Below are positions 1 to 11,773 of a DNA stretch of 24,621 bases, in pieces; within the stretch, counting starts at the first letter, position 1, and the number at the start of each line of letters is the position of its first letter. This DNA comes from Mesotaenium endlicherianum. Taxonomy: Eukaryota > Streptophyta > Zygnematophyceae > Zygnematales > Mesotaeniaceae. The stretch lies in NCBI GenBank assembly GCA_009602735.1, contig WELA01006903.1, forward strand, positions 424,790-449,410, read 5' to 3'. Under the pieces are notes generated by a model. That model had not been told where the DNA came from. It saw only the letters and a program-made list of their open reading frames with translations, and ran no database searches. The position numbers and the translations under genes are program-made.

Positions 1-35
1 AAGCCCAACCTCCGCCCCCCCCGGTGCACACACCT

Positions 36-78
36 CCATCACCATTGCCACCGCCGCCACCGCCACCGCCATTCCCAT
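36..78. repeat. CCN/CCG trinucleotide-rich tract
   Basis: A short run of CCACCG and CCATCA-type triplets at the left end, in the presumed intron of the hydrolase gene. Bases 1-700 otherwise hold only intronic-looking sequence: no reading frame on the minus strand matches the next expected hydrolase segment. Confidence 0.6.
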
Positions 79-700
79 ACACCACAAGAAAAAAGAAAGG
101 AAACACTAATAAAGATGAAGGCATCACCTTGAGTGATTGAGCTTGCTTGCAAATTGGTTTTTTGCATACATAGGCATCCCAAAAGCAGCTGCAAGTAAAA
201 CTCCTCACCGGCGCATGCATCGGCTCGCAAATGAATGCATGCAAGCAGAACAGCGCAAAGACAAGCTGTTGACGCAGTCTTTCCCAGATCGTGGAGATGC
301 ATGTCCCACAGAGGAACTCCAAACACCTCATATATTACCCCCTGTTTCTTTTTTTTTCACTTTCTTCACCTAGTTTGACCAGGTACAGTGCCTCCTTGCT
401 ATTTTTTTTGGGCCTGCGCTTTTTCCTGCGAATTGATTCTACCTGACAAAGAAACACCATGCAAATTACAAGCACATAAGCATTTGCTGACGAATTTGAG
501 GAACTTGCGCGGCAGCTAACGTGAAGGAGCTCCTGACGTCAAAGTGGTGGATGGCCCCTCACAGCAAATAGTGCTTGAAATTTTTGATACCTGAACAATC
601 CAACTTTGGAAACTCAAGGCCCGGCCAACTTATGATGTCCCCCCGACTGTTTTTCTTGAAGATAAAGACCTGGTGCTCAAGCCAGCAAGAAGGCACTTAC

Positions 701-1126
701 CTAGCAAGAGGCCCGAGCTGGTACTTCCAGGTGTACCAGAATGAAGGGAAGCCATGAAGAAGGACGACCTGCATTATACTATCATGTGAGTCCTTAAGGA
801 TAGTAAAAAGCTTTCTTGTCAGATGACGTCGTCAATTACAGAAAATAACCAAAAGTTACAAGGATATATATGTAAATATGTGAAAAACACTCAGAAAGTA
901 GTGAACACTTTAACGGAAGCCGACTTACAAGTCTTCCAGTAGTTGGCCCGGATTCTACATAGTGCAACTCCTCTTCTCCATTATGAATCGTTTTGTGCTT
1001 CACCACACACCCGGGTTCTACTTGCTCTTCTTGTGGATACGAGCCCATCATGTACTTGCCTCTCTTCAGCCCAAAGAAAGCTTTGACACACTCAAGGGGG
1101 GAATAATTTCCTAAGGCGAATGGCAT
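701..1126 (-). CDS. Alpha/beta-hydrolase, epoxide-hydrolase-like (5' part, two exons)
   Basis: Two exons are visible on the minus strand. Exon a, 1126-929, encodes 66 residues from an ATG and ends with ELHYVESGPTTGRL just before a GTAAGT donor. Exon b, 768-701, follows a TGCAG acceptor, encodes VVLLHGFPSFWYTWKYQLG plus PLA, and ends in phase 2 at another GTAAGT donor. The phase-0 join gives the typical start of the fold: a strand with the HYVESG turn, a hydrophobic strand, then the HGFP oxyanion-hole motif followed by FWYTW, as in soluble epoxide hydrolases and haloalkane-dehalogenase relatives. The nucleophile Asp, the lid and the catalytic His are not in the window; no further exon is seen down to base 1, so the gene continues to the left. 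About 50 residues precede the hydrolase fold, which may be a targeting or leader segment. Substrate cannot be inferred. Family assignment is good; the exact start is uncertain because an in-frame upstream ORF precedes it. Confidence 0.72.
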
Positions 1127-1129
1127 GTT

Positions 1130-1321
1130 TCAACTTGCAGTATGCCCTCTATAAGTAAGACCTTGAGCTGCTGTAAGCTTTTCAACTCGTGCCATGGTGC
1201 TCAGGAGGAGAGTTTGCTTTGGTTTGCTTCTGCTCTGGTGCACTGACAACGGTGCGAAAGCGTAGCAGGTAGCAGCAGGTGAGTTAAACCATCGATACAG
1301 TGACAGGGCAAACTTCGCCAC
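1130..1321 (-). other. In-frame upstream ORF, transit-peptide-like
   Basis: A 63-codon open frame starts at 1321 (MAKFALSLYRWFNSPAATCY) and ends at a TGA at 1132-1130, two codons ahead of the ATG at 1126 and in the same frame as the hydrolase exon. It is rich in Ser, Ala, Arg and Lys and poor in acidic residues in its first 40 positions, as organelle targeting peptides are. It could be a true upstream ORF in the 5' leader, a transit peptide cut off by a mutation or sequencing error, or part of the leader removed by an unrecognised splice. I cannot choose between these from the sequence. Confidence 0.35.
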
Positions 1322-2464
1322 TCGTGTCCGTCGCTACAGGTCAAGTGTCACCAGACTAGTCGTTTCGTTCGACTGCAGCGAAGTTGGCAACCACCGCCAG
1401 GAGGGGTTGGAACTGGAAGGTAGCACTTCACTTTTGTGGGCAACGACTTTTTCCTTTTCTTTTGTACTTTTCCAATCGGTGTGATACACAGCAGACATGA
1501 TTATTTGGATGTGGCTCCATCACAACGTTTAGGCAACTTGATATGGGACAAGGATGAATCGTTTGAGGAAGTTCACCTTGTCGCACGAGAAGAACTCATA
1601 CTTAATTTTACATCTTAGAATGTCTTCAAGTACCTACCTTGGTTGGCAAAAATCTCTAAGGAGCAATATCTTACGTACAGCTTTTAAAAATTGCTGGTAT
1701 AACAAGATAACGTTGAACGTGCACCCGTTTGTTGCATTTTTATAAAGAAGGCCGAGGAAGTAACTTGCTTCACATACTAGTTTTTGCAATGTAACGAGCC
1801 GCCATTAGATTTATGCATAAGATTGCTCGTCTCCTCTTCCTTGCGGTACTACTGTTATCAAGTCTTGTTTCCAAGAAGCTCTTAATGCCCTTTTGTCGTT
1901 AAGAGAGTGTTGCTGTTAAAAAACACCACATCAAGCATTCATCCTATGAAAGTACATCAACAAAATGATGTTCATATCAAGAAATATACAAAATCTACTT
2001 TGATAAGCGAGCACTTATCGATAAGAAATCCACGCAACCAATCAGCGCACAGTAGCAAGTAGCGCAGCAGCAACCAACGTAGCAGCTGCTACAATTGCGT
2101 GTATGAGTCACACACCAACAGTGAGTTCCATATCACTCATCAGAGCATAGGAAACGGACTCAAGTAAACACATAATGTTCGTCACTAACAGTGTCCCATG
2201 GTCACAAACATAGAAAAGTTGCAAAATCATTGTTCGGGCAACGCGTGACCCGGTCAACGAACATAGAAATCAAAACAAGTAGTGATTTGCTTACAGGAGG
2301 AAACAATTCCTAATACATCTCTTGTATTGATATAGAGTACTCAGCAATAGGTTACACTCGAAGTACATGAAGACTACATCACAGAATGACGCATTTTATA
2401 CTATAATAAGTGCTATCTACTTGTAATAAGATAACTTTGACTTAAAAATCAAGTGTGAGGACCT

Positions 2465-2598
2465 CTTTACAGTGGGCAAACGCATTCTGTTCAACTTCAT
2501 CACCTATGCAATTGCGTATTTTACGATTAGATTGCAGAATATACAATTGCAGTTGCAGGTGAAGGTTGGTGTAGGCATTCACTTTACAGTGCGCAAAC
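2465..2598. repeat. Direct repeat pair, 17 bp, 117 bp apart
   Basis: CTTTACAGTGGGCAAAC at 2465-2481 recurs with one mismatch as CTTTACAGTGCGCAAAC at 2582-2598. The interval also holds repeated CAATTGC words (around 2509 and 2545). It may be a small decayed duplication or a binding-site pair; no function can be assigned. Confidence 0.6.
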
Positions 2599-5471
2599 CT
2601 CCTGCAATCTACATGCTATGAAAAATATCCCATCTCTTAATGCCGCTCTTCAGGACACCTTATTTTTGGCGACTCGGTCACACTAAAAAACACTCACCTA
2701 TGTGGACTTTAATAATAGTAATAGATTGATAATTGTCACAAATTTGACTAAAATCCCAAATGAGTTCCACACCTGCTAACCTTCAGCTCATTTTTTTGTC
2801 CGCGTGTCTTCATCGATCAAAATTCTATCTCACTCCTGCCACAGCCGACAAGAATCTTCATTAAAATCCTTAATTGTTGAATTTGTGACATGTCTTGCTT
2901 TTTTCTTTACTATAATGTTAGTAGATGCAAAATGTGTCACTCAAAAATGTAGAGGAAATTTCTTGTACTTTCTGGAATAAAATAATACGTGAAGTCGTAC
3001 GAGGGGTCGGGTTTGATTCTTTATGGGAGGCACCTCATGTCAGTGGGTTTTGTATTCACACGTTTTAAAATAGGTTTGTATTCAGTGAGATATGGAGACG
3101 TTGAGTCTACAAAAACCCAAATTGACCTCTAAACGTCATTTCAAAAATGGTAAATTTCATTGAGTTTTGTGCAACCAATTGGAAACAGTGCACATGCTCA
3201 ATTTTGGTCGAGAGCTTGCAAAATTATTGTTAATCACTTGAAGCCACTTTTTGGGTCGTAAAATTTGTGTGCCACCGGGTACATGAACTTACTATCCAAA
3301 TGAATTAAATTGAGTTGCCCACAGTATAGAGGCCCTAAAACTTATCAAATCTCTACCTTGTGTACAGCGGCAGAGGGTTGTACATACACCGTGAGAATGT
3401 GCATGTGGTAAAATGGCCAATATTGATCAACGAAATCGACGTGAGATTGGGTTTCAGAGCCGCTAAGTGGGAATGCAAACAAACCTATTGTGGGAAACCC
3501 AACGCAAAGTTCCAGCTAAAATTAAAACTTAACAAATAGGATGGCTTGGACTAAGCAACCAATTGGAGCAGATTTGAAGATCAAAGTTGAAACGCATAGT
3601 CTTCCTTGACCCCAAGTGTTGTGAAGTTGTCAAAATATGGACAAAATTTAACATTCGCTTTTTGCTTCTCAAAATATCAACTGCAATGGCCAACCGTTCA
3701 ATTACCGTGCAAGATCCAAACAAGAAATGAACCACATTGTTTTTGCATCAAAGTTTTATGACTATGATTCAACCCGATGAAATGATGAACTTTGCAATTC
3801 ATTGTGAATTTCATACATCCTCGTTAATGGGTAAAATATTCCAACTTGACACCCGGACCCATTTTACCACCCAAGGCACATTTTTGACAACTTGAAGCTT
3901 TCACAATTTCTCCATCGTCAAATCTGGTGTATAGTTGTCAAATGAAATAGGTAGACAGGTTGAAGTCAATTTGACCCATTCAAGTATTTACTTACAGTTA
4001 CATTTTCTTTGTGGGTCAAACGAAGCATTTTGATTGGTACACGATTCATGTGCGGAGCGATCGGCGGCAATCATACGACGAGACACAATGTTTAATAGAA
4101 AGTCAATGTGTTGTCAATCATACGTGTCAAACTTAAATCGATGTTTTTTTGACAATTTCACGCACATTTTTTTTTTTGAAGTTTTCAAGGTTACATTATA
4201 AAGCCTTGAACAAGTAGAATTAAATGGACCAATCACAAACAACTATGATAGAATTGTAAAGCCGAACTGCCAATTTTGAACAAAGAATACAATGAGATGG
4301 TTGAACATTCAATCAAATCTAACGTGTCAAAAACGTTCTTAGTTGCCATAATCTGAATTTTTTAATGTAAAAATAACCTGATTTATTATTATGATTGTGA
4401 AACCATAAATAAAACGTCTGAGAAGGATCTCAAAAAACGTCTCAAACAGAGGTCCCAGAGCAGTTTCCAGCCAATTGCTAGAAGGTCGTTGGGAGACCCA
4501 GATTCTTTCACAATGTGTTGTGGATCGTTTACAAAGTGTACTCTCTTGTCTATGACTACTGAGAAAATTTGTTCGACATTCATTGCAAAAGCCCATCTGT
4601 TGCACATGTTGCTTATCTTATCATTGTCCTTCTTCCATCTGAGCATAGATTTGTAGAGGTAAATAGTTACACGTAAAAGCACTCATTTTTAAGTACAATT
4701 CACCCTCAAAATGTGCAAGCCAGAAAACGGACTGGATTTGTTGACTCAAAAAGCTCTAGGAACCAATCCCATGCGGGGCAAAAAATTGTTCCCTGTGTGG
4801 GTTTCCATCTCCAAATCCCACATGGGACAATGCTCCAAACATTTGTCAATTATTAGGTTTTCACAATTTGCGCCGGCCAAATTATCTTTTTTTCTTGTTA
4901 TGGAACAAAAAGCGTTAACCCGTCGACGATCTTTTGAAAGTCGTTGACAAGCTCCGACAACCTGGTTTGTATGTATTCTAGGAGACCTCAAGCTCTTTGG
5001 CGAAGATATATTTTCTAAACCAATCCCAATTAACCAGAAAAACAAGAGTTATTATTTCTTCACTTTTAAGCGGTCAATGATTAACCATATAAACTTTTTG
5101 GAATGCTGTTTGATTCAAACCTTCAAATTGCGCTTGCTGTTAAAGCCAATATATGAGTTAACGCCTTTTGACTTCCCGCACTCACCCCCATGTTGAATTT
5201 TGACACAATTAGTACTTGCCATATGGGTTTTCAAATATCTTGGAAGTGGATACAATCCCCCACGCCACTTCCTATATGTTTGCTAGTGATGGGGTGGTAT
5301 CCGTTTGCCATTCCGGCCGCGTCGGTGGACGCCTTTCAGGGTGTCATTGCAGACTAATGTGTCCCTACTAGACAAAAAGATTGGTATATTCCCAAACATG
5401 CTAGTGTTTGTGTGGCAAAATAGTCGCATACGAGCTCGTGTGGATGATGACTCTGCCTGCTTCTGATAGAC

Positions 5472-5528
5472 GTTGTCTCCCCCCTGGAGCGTTGTCTTTC
5501 CCTTGGAGCGTTGTCTTCCCCTTGGAGC
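5472..5528. repeat. 19-bp tandem repeat, three units
   Basis: Three consecutive 19-bp units at 5472-5490, 5491-5509 and 5510-5528, each of the form GTTGTCTyyCCCyTGGAGC, differ at only a few positions. The unit length is not a multiple of three. The array lies inside a short minus-strand open frame that I do not consider a gene. Confidence 0.85.
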
Positions 5529-6168
5529 AGGTACAACTTCTACTTCTTGTTGTTTGCCAGCAAATGTGTCATGCATTCCATTAACTCATAGGGCCTTTTG
5601 TTAACCGTCAAAGTTGCATCTTGGGGACTTCTAAGTTTCTTGTCATTTCACTGATTTTCCAGCACATTGTCATATTATTGTAACAAACGTAAGAGGGCAT
5701 AAAAGTGAATATTACTTAGAAATTTTTCGTGCCTCATTTGCTTGTCAACAAGATTGTAAGCTATTTCACACGCCTCTGTATGACAAGAATCACAATGGAA
5801 AGGCCATTTCAATTTTGAGGGCTGCCATATTTTCAATGTCTAAGCAATCACTTATTTTTTTACTTCATTCCATGACTAAATCTATGACTTGCCATGACTC
5901 TGCAAGCTTTGCTATGGTCAAAAGCAGGTGGCAATGTACAGATAAGCTGTATGTAAAGCTCAGACAACTTGTAGCCCAAATGTAACCATAATGACGCTTT
6001 TAAGTGCAAGAGATTTTGCCAATGACTGGGATTATTAAAGCCAGATGCAATATTCTCCACGGCTTCTCTCAAAGCACCGGCCAGCATAGAACTGGGTAAG
6101 ATAAATTCAGAGATTTCATACACTATCTTCCCTACTTACAAAAGAGATAATAGCAAGCATGTCACCCT

Positions 6169-9100
6169 CTATGCTATTTGGTAACTCTCCACTACCATTT
6201 GTGTTAGGCTAGCATATCTAGCCGGTTGTCCGTTCTTTGTCTGCGTCACGCTCAACACCTGCCAAAGTCATGCATGGAAGCAGTGCATTAATACTGGAGG
6301 TTGGCAACACCCTACAAGCAAAAATAATGAAGACAAGACGGAACACGATAACACACTACAGTACAGCAATAGACTGTAGCTCCCTACTAGATATATAACT
6401 CCACTCTTGAGGGAAAGGCATGAGGAAGAGTTTGCCGGGTCGCACACCTTCACGTCACAGAAGGTCGTCTTTGCAGCAAACTTGACCTCAATGGGGAAAA
6501 ATACATTTGTGTCGCAGGCAGGTACCACAAATTCCAGCGAGCCACTGCTCATGCAAAGAAAAATACACTTGATAAGTTCACCGGAGGGCAACATAATCTC
6601 AAGATCGTTCCTAGTGAAGCTAAGCCCCATGACACAGTCAGTCAAATAGAGTCATACTAAAATCCCAGTATCAAAAAACTAGCTCTCTTAACAGCGAGCA
6701 TTCAGAAACTTCTGCTACGAGGTATTACTACCCTGCGATGCCAGCCCCTGCAAGCGAAGCTGTTTCCAGATTCAAGGCTGTCAAAGGTTCGTAACAACTC
6801 TTGCAAACAAGTGAGATGCTAAAGAGAAAATGTGGACCGCTGATATTCACCTTCTGTTGGTATTGTCGACGAGCACAATAGACCACTCCATTACTGATCG
6901 CCTGGGATCATACCTGCTCAACGAGACACACCCCTAATCTTCAGTTACCATTGATCACAATACATCATCCGCAAATCAATCATCGCCAAGTAACAACAGC
7001 TTAGCGTCAAAGCATGGTGACTGAAATTGGTGTTCAGTTTGCATGTGATGCAGACACAGCAGGTTCGCCTTACATAAGACAGAACAAACTCACTCACGAC
7101 AGAAAGCAGACAGGTGGAACCTCTTCTTACCTGGGCTCCCCGTCATAGTCCTTCAAAGTAGGAGGGTCGCGAAGAGCGGGAAGGGGGATGGTGACAACGA
7201 CGTTCTGCAGGTCAAAGGCTGTAGATGCCTCGTACTCAATATTCACAAAGGTGTCGGGGCCAGAAACGGAGGGCCAGCAATTCACTGCGCAGTTCAAACA
7301 ACATTTGTAAAGGTGAATATAACAGAAGCAAACATATATCACTATACCAAGCGTCTCGTCCTAGAGTCAACTCTTAGTCGAGTCTTGGACACCACATTAG
7401 CGACATTGTCATCCTCACATGAAGCCGGACAAGTGCAGATGGCATGGTACTTCGCTAACAAGGTCATGATATCAGATGCAGCAGCCAAAGACCACCGACT
7501 TGAATAATGACAATAGAGCATATACACACCAGTGATGGGAACCAGGGCTTCGTCTCTGCTCTGCATCCTCCACTTCAAGATGCCCAGGGGGCTGCCAGTG
7601 GGGAATGGCCTGTTGGGGTCCTTCAAGCCCAGGATGTTCTCGTTGGCATACAGGCTCTTGTCGATATTCGGATGGGTCTTAAACTGGAAGCTCTTGTCCT
7701 CTCCACCTTCGATCTATAGAACATGGGTAAACTGGTCAGAATGTATACCCTACAGTGTGACCCTAATACCTATTTCAACAAAATTACAGCCATAAATTAA
7801 AGGAATGCAGGATTCAGCTCAATAATGAATGATTGTTCATCCACTTGGACAATCGAATCGCTTTTACTTCATGCACCAAAACAGGTAGAATTTAATGTCC
7901 AAACCCCTCGCCATATAGACCTGCCCTGTCCATGCTAGGGAATATGCATGACACTTGGCGACCATACTCAACTTGACACTTGGGCTCACCCTTCAAGGCG
8001 TTTGAACAAGTCATACCTGTATTCTGATGAAAGCATCATCTTCTTTGATAACTGTGAGAGAAACAGTTCCTTGAAGCTCCAAGTTCTCGAGCCCGCCATC
8101 CTTCTTCATCAGTACCACAAGGCGTTCCTCCACTGAGATGGTGATGGGGTCCGATGAAGCAACCACAGCTGACTTGACACCCGCTGCACTCACGGGTACG
8201 TCCTCTGCAAATGTTTCTCCCTCTGCCTTAAGTGACTCCAAGAACTGGTTTGTCTTCTGAGTCTTACCCAGTTGCATGCCCATGCCCTTTGACGGTGCTC
8301 CTAGGCTCAAGCCACCAGAACGACCTGCACACACATCTCTCCCTCTTAAACTGAGAATGCCATTTGAGCCCACTGTGCACCATGCATTTTTGAAGTCTGT
8401 CATATATCTGCAGATTCAGAAGAACAGTGGCCGCTATGCTGGCGGCTCCTCAAGAGCCCATGAATTTGCAGATACCTCAAGCATCAGAAAAACCTTGAAA
8501 GCAGAAAACAAACCCCAAGTTACTTCAAGAACTGCAAATTGGAAGAGCCAAAAGACTTGGAATAGCACCACCAGGACACAAAGACAGGCTCAATCTTTGT
8601 GGAATTTGTAGTCAGCACCCTCAATGAATGCTCACAAAATTGTAAGGGACTAGAGTAAGGCCAACCTTTGCTAGCTGAAGAACCGATGTCTTGTATGGAG
8701 CTGAAACCGCCACTTCCACCACCAAAGCCACCATTGCTTGAGCTTGTCATGTCTGAGAACCCATTGTTGATCGACATCGGACCCGAAGTTAAGGAATTGA
8801 AGGATGAGAGCCCACTTCCCTTGTCGTATTTGCTCTTCTCAGCCTGCACATAGCAGAAGAGAGGTAACATGAGCTTCCTCTAACTCGATCTCATACAATC
8901 AACTATTTGGCCCAAGTACTATTACACTAGAATTTGGCAGATTGGTAAAGGAGTGCCAACAGAATATTGACCACTCAGGCTAACTCTGAATACAAGGAAG
9001 GTAATGATAAGAAGAGCCTCAATGAAGCAGCAAATACAATTCTATGGCCTTGTTGCTACGATGGGGTTAGTCGGATTAACTTCACTTGTAAGCAAGATGA

Positions 9101-10462
9101 CTGAAAAAGTGTTTGGCGAGTGCATGTCCGTCCATCTGAACAGAAATACACGAGTGGCTGGACAGCAGAAGAAGATGACCTAAAAAGGTGGTATAGGGTT
9201 CAAAACCCTAACTAATCCTCTGCCCATGACGACGTCCGAATATACATTTTAGGTGCGCCTCACCTTAGAGTTTAAGAATACGTGCATGTTACAGTTAGCA
9301 TGGCTTCTCAAAGCTCGCGCTGTAGCAGATGCACAAGCGACCAGCAATTACCAGGATGTCACATTACACACCCCAAACCTTTCTATCTGAAGTTCAGAGC
9401 CATGGACTTCGCACTGTTTCTCTTTCCCTTTCTTCGATGAATATGCTTAGAAGAATAAGACGAGTTTACCTTGTTCTTGTCAATCTCATTTGCTCTGCGC
9501 TTCATTGTATCCTTGGTCTCATTGATCTTGCTTTGAATGTCAATCTTGTACTGCTTCTCAGCCATGCTCTCCATCTCAGTGTACTGTTTCACTTGAGTCA
9601 TTGTTATATTTTCCTTGTGACCCAAGGAGATGACCTCATCAAATGCAAAAATAAGCTCAAAGGCTCTATATGATACTTGCTCTTCATCTAGCGCTGGGCA
9701 ATACTCAGGAACCTGCACCAAGTCAAAGGGAAAAGAGGGTTCAGAGATCTCACTAACAACCCTTGAAAGCAGAGAATCAAGCTAAAAGACGATATCGCAA
9801 CTTACTGATACTCTGTAGATTGTCCAAAATATTCAGGCAGCGAGCCGTACATACCAGTTTAGAGAGTAATCGGAGTGTCTCCAAATCCTCCAGGATGTTG
9901 CTTTGCTTGTTTGTGACAAGCAACAAGTACAGCGCCTCCATAGGTTGGTAGACATATCTCACATTCTCAGTCTCTACGTAAGTGTGCTGCTTTCCAGTAC
10001 CAATGAGCTTGGGAAAAGCAGCCAGTAAACCCTCTATACGGATTCTGGTCATATCCACGAATTGTCGGGATACCAATGCTGCAGCACACACATAAATATC
10101 GCTCTTAGATCCTGCATGCTTCGTATTTTTATGATCAGAAGGTACCTACCCTGCAGCATCCATGTATAGCTGATGATTCAGCCTAATAAATTCACTGCCT
10201 CGTGTATCAAGAAGAAGCCTTTCCTTCTGCTTCACGAGAGCACATATTGACTTCATTCACCGTTCATAACCTAAGACTTCTATTTCCTCAAACAAAGCAT
10301 TATGCGGGTCAATGATGGAGTATGACGAACCTTTTCCCGACTTGCTAATGATAGAAGCTGCAAGGACCACCTGAAGCACAAAGAGGAGATGATCTCAGTA
10401 TCTGGATGAGGTCAGCTGCAGACATGCTCGTATGAAGATGAGTGATATTGAAGACTTACCAT
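6169..10462 (-). CDS. Coatomer subunit delta (delta-COP, archain), complete, 11 exons
   Basis: This is the delta subunit of the COPI vesicle coat, part of the adaptor-like F-subcomplex that acts in Golgi-to-ER and intra-Golgi transport. Exons: 10462-10460 (ATG only), 10370-10331, 10078-9855, 9712-9470, 8843-8666, 8324-8017, 7713-7530, 7284-7131, 6913-6851, 6544-6448, 6258-6169 (stop TAG). All introns are GT-AG and every phase matches, giving 1584 nt and 527 aa, the usual length for plant delta-COP. Residues 1 to about 140 form the longin-type domain, with [13 protein letters not shown] and the segment [19 protein letters not shown]. Residues 170-230 are a Gly/Ser-rich linker ([10 protein letters not shown]). 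Residues from about 275 to 527 form the mu-homology domain, with [20 protein letters not shown] and [15 protein letters not shown]; the last exon ends in ESYQIA. The gene is transcribed in the same direction as HDR, which lies upstream. The start codon is the last codon of exon 1, directly followed by GTAAGT. Confidence 0.95.
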
Positions 10463-11773
10463 CTTGTCAATGCACTTCTATAGGTTCCTTATTCGTTATT
10501 CCTGCACTTCAATGCCTATCCTGTTTTAGGTACCAAATACGTTCTAAAGCTCGACTTCAGATGATTGTTAGATTAGCGCTAGCCCTCGTCACGTACTCAC
10601 TACAGACCGAAGCAACATAGCAATCGCTAAACCATAACGTTGTTCTTAGCAAAAAAGGACGTCTTAACAGTCATTCGCATGAAGCAATGGGCGCATTACA
10701 GTTAATTGCCCCAGTGGTCAACAGCATTCGCGCCCTCCGTAGGACATCGATGGTCATAAGATGCGCACCTACTTGGGGGAGCAACGTCGTTGAACACCGA
10801 CGTTGAACAACGACATGCAGCACGACAAGGAAGTCGACGTCGTTCGTTTCCTTGGTAGTGTGCTCGGTAGCCCATCCCTCGACTTTCTGCTCCAGGTTCC
10901 TGTCGAGTTCTAACTTCAATATATCGGACCCGAAGGTGGCCGGCGCCACAATGTCTTCCAGACGTTAGACTTCAGGTGGATGAATAAGGCCCATCCATGC
11001 ACTGCTCACATTTTCCAATGAAGCTGCACTTATGATTTGGTTCTTCATGGGGGTCCTCCGACAAATCATGAAGTATCGGACTAATTATTTACGGAGCTCT
11101 CATGTTTTTAAATCAAACCTTTGATTAACTTATGAGGCTGGCACCTCAGATTCTCACACGGGTCACTCGCTGTAAACCTAAAGCTTTCCAACATTGCAAC
11201 TTGCTTCAACATGGGCCTTATTCTCAACTAGGCCAAAGTTAGTGCTTGACATAAGATAGAATTTAGCTTTTTTACCGGAGAGTAACTCATTCAACAAGTT
11301 ACAGTGTAGGTCTGAAGCCTCCATACGTGCTTTTTACATTGCATTACCTCCTGCTGCTACTTTGACGGAGTATGCCATTATCAACATTTGTTCTTCAACT
11401 TACCAAAGGTGCGCGCTAGTACGCATTGATGCTCCAGCACATAGACACAAATCCTACTTCACTACAAAGGATTGGAAGTAGCAGCCTTCCATCTCTCAAA
11501 ACATGCTCAACAAACGCTTTAAGTCGGTCTCGAAACAGATAGCCTTGATACTGGTGTAAAAAAATCAATTGTCAAGCCTTCCACTCCAAAAATTACCATA
11601 ACACTGGACATAATGAAGATAAGCTACTCAAGACTAAGAAAGATACTAACCAGGCCTAGGATCTTTAGCAGGCTGCTCTGCTTCCAAATTATGTATATCA
11701 TATATATCTGATATGGTACAAAAACGGCAGCCTAAAAAAGACATACGCAACGTTGAGAAAGCCAAAACCCACT
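10463..11773. other. Intergenic: delta-COP 5' leader/promoter and HDR 3' region
   Basis: About 1.3 kb separates the two tandem minus-strand genes. It must hold the untranslated exon 1 and promoter of delta-COP and the 3' untranslated region of HDR. At 10784-10814 two copies of CGTTGAACA sit 13 bp apart and are flanked by GTCGTT and AACGAC in inverted orientation; a further ACGTCGTTCG lies near 10838. In the HDR 3' flank, ATATCA (11695-11700) and TGATAT (11709-11714) can form a small AT hairpin. The minus-strand open frame at 10671-10949 has no recognisable domain and I do not call it a gene. Confidence 0.5.

Larger units (their letters stand above)
1322..6168. other. AT-rich intergenic region without a supportable gene
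   Basis: About 4.8 kb between the hydrolase 5' end and the delta-COP stop codon. By eye it is AT-rich, with many T and A runs and repeated TTGTCAAA and TTTGACAA-like words. Only short open frames occur; none shows a recognisable domain and none links through good splice sites. It should contain the hydrolase promoter (near 1.3 kb) and the delta-COP 3' untranslated region and poly(A) site (just below 6.17 kb). Minus-strand frames at 4389-4682, 4746-5045 and 5283-5576 could be decayed repeat or transposon remnants, but I could not identify any of them. Confidence 0.6.

Noticed and set aside
595-747. Plus-strand frame containing ARPTYDVPPTVFLEDKDL
   Set aside because: It looked like a terminal exon, but it is the antisense of the hydrolase exon at 768-701, which has canonical splice sites and the HGFP motif.
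6268-6645. Minus-strand frame continuing delta-COP exon 10 to a stop at 6268
   Set aside because: Read-through after 6448 loses all family similarity. A GT donor after residue 498 and the exon at 6258-6169 restore a normal delta-COP C-terminus and length.
10671-10949. Minus-strand 92-codon frame upstream of delta-COP
   Set aside because: No recognisable domain, and no splice connection to either neighbour that I could find.
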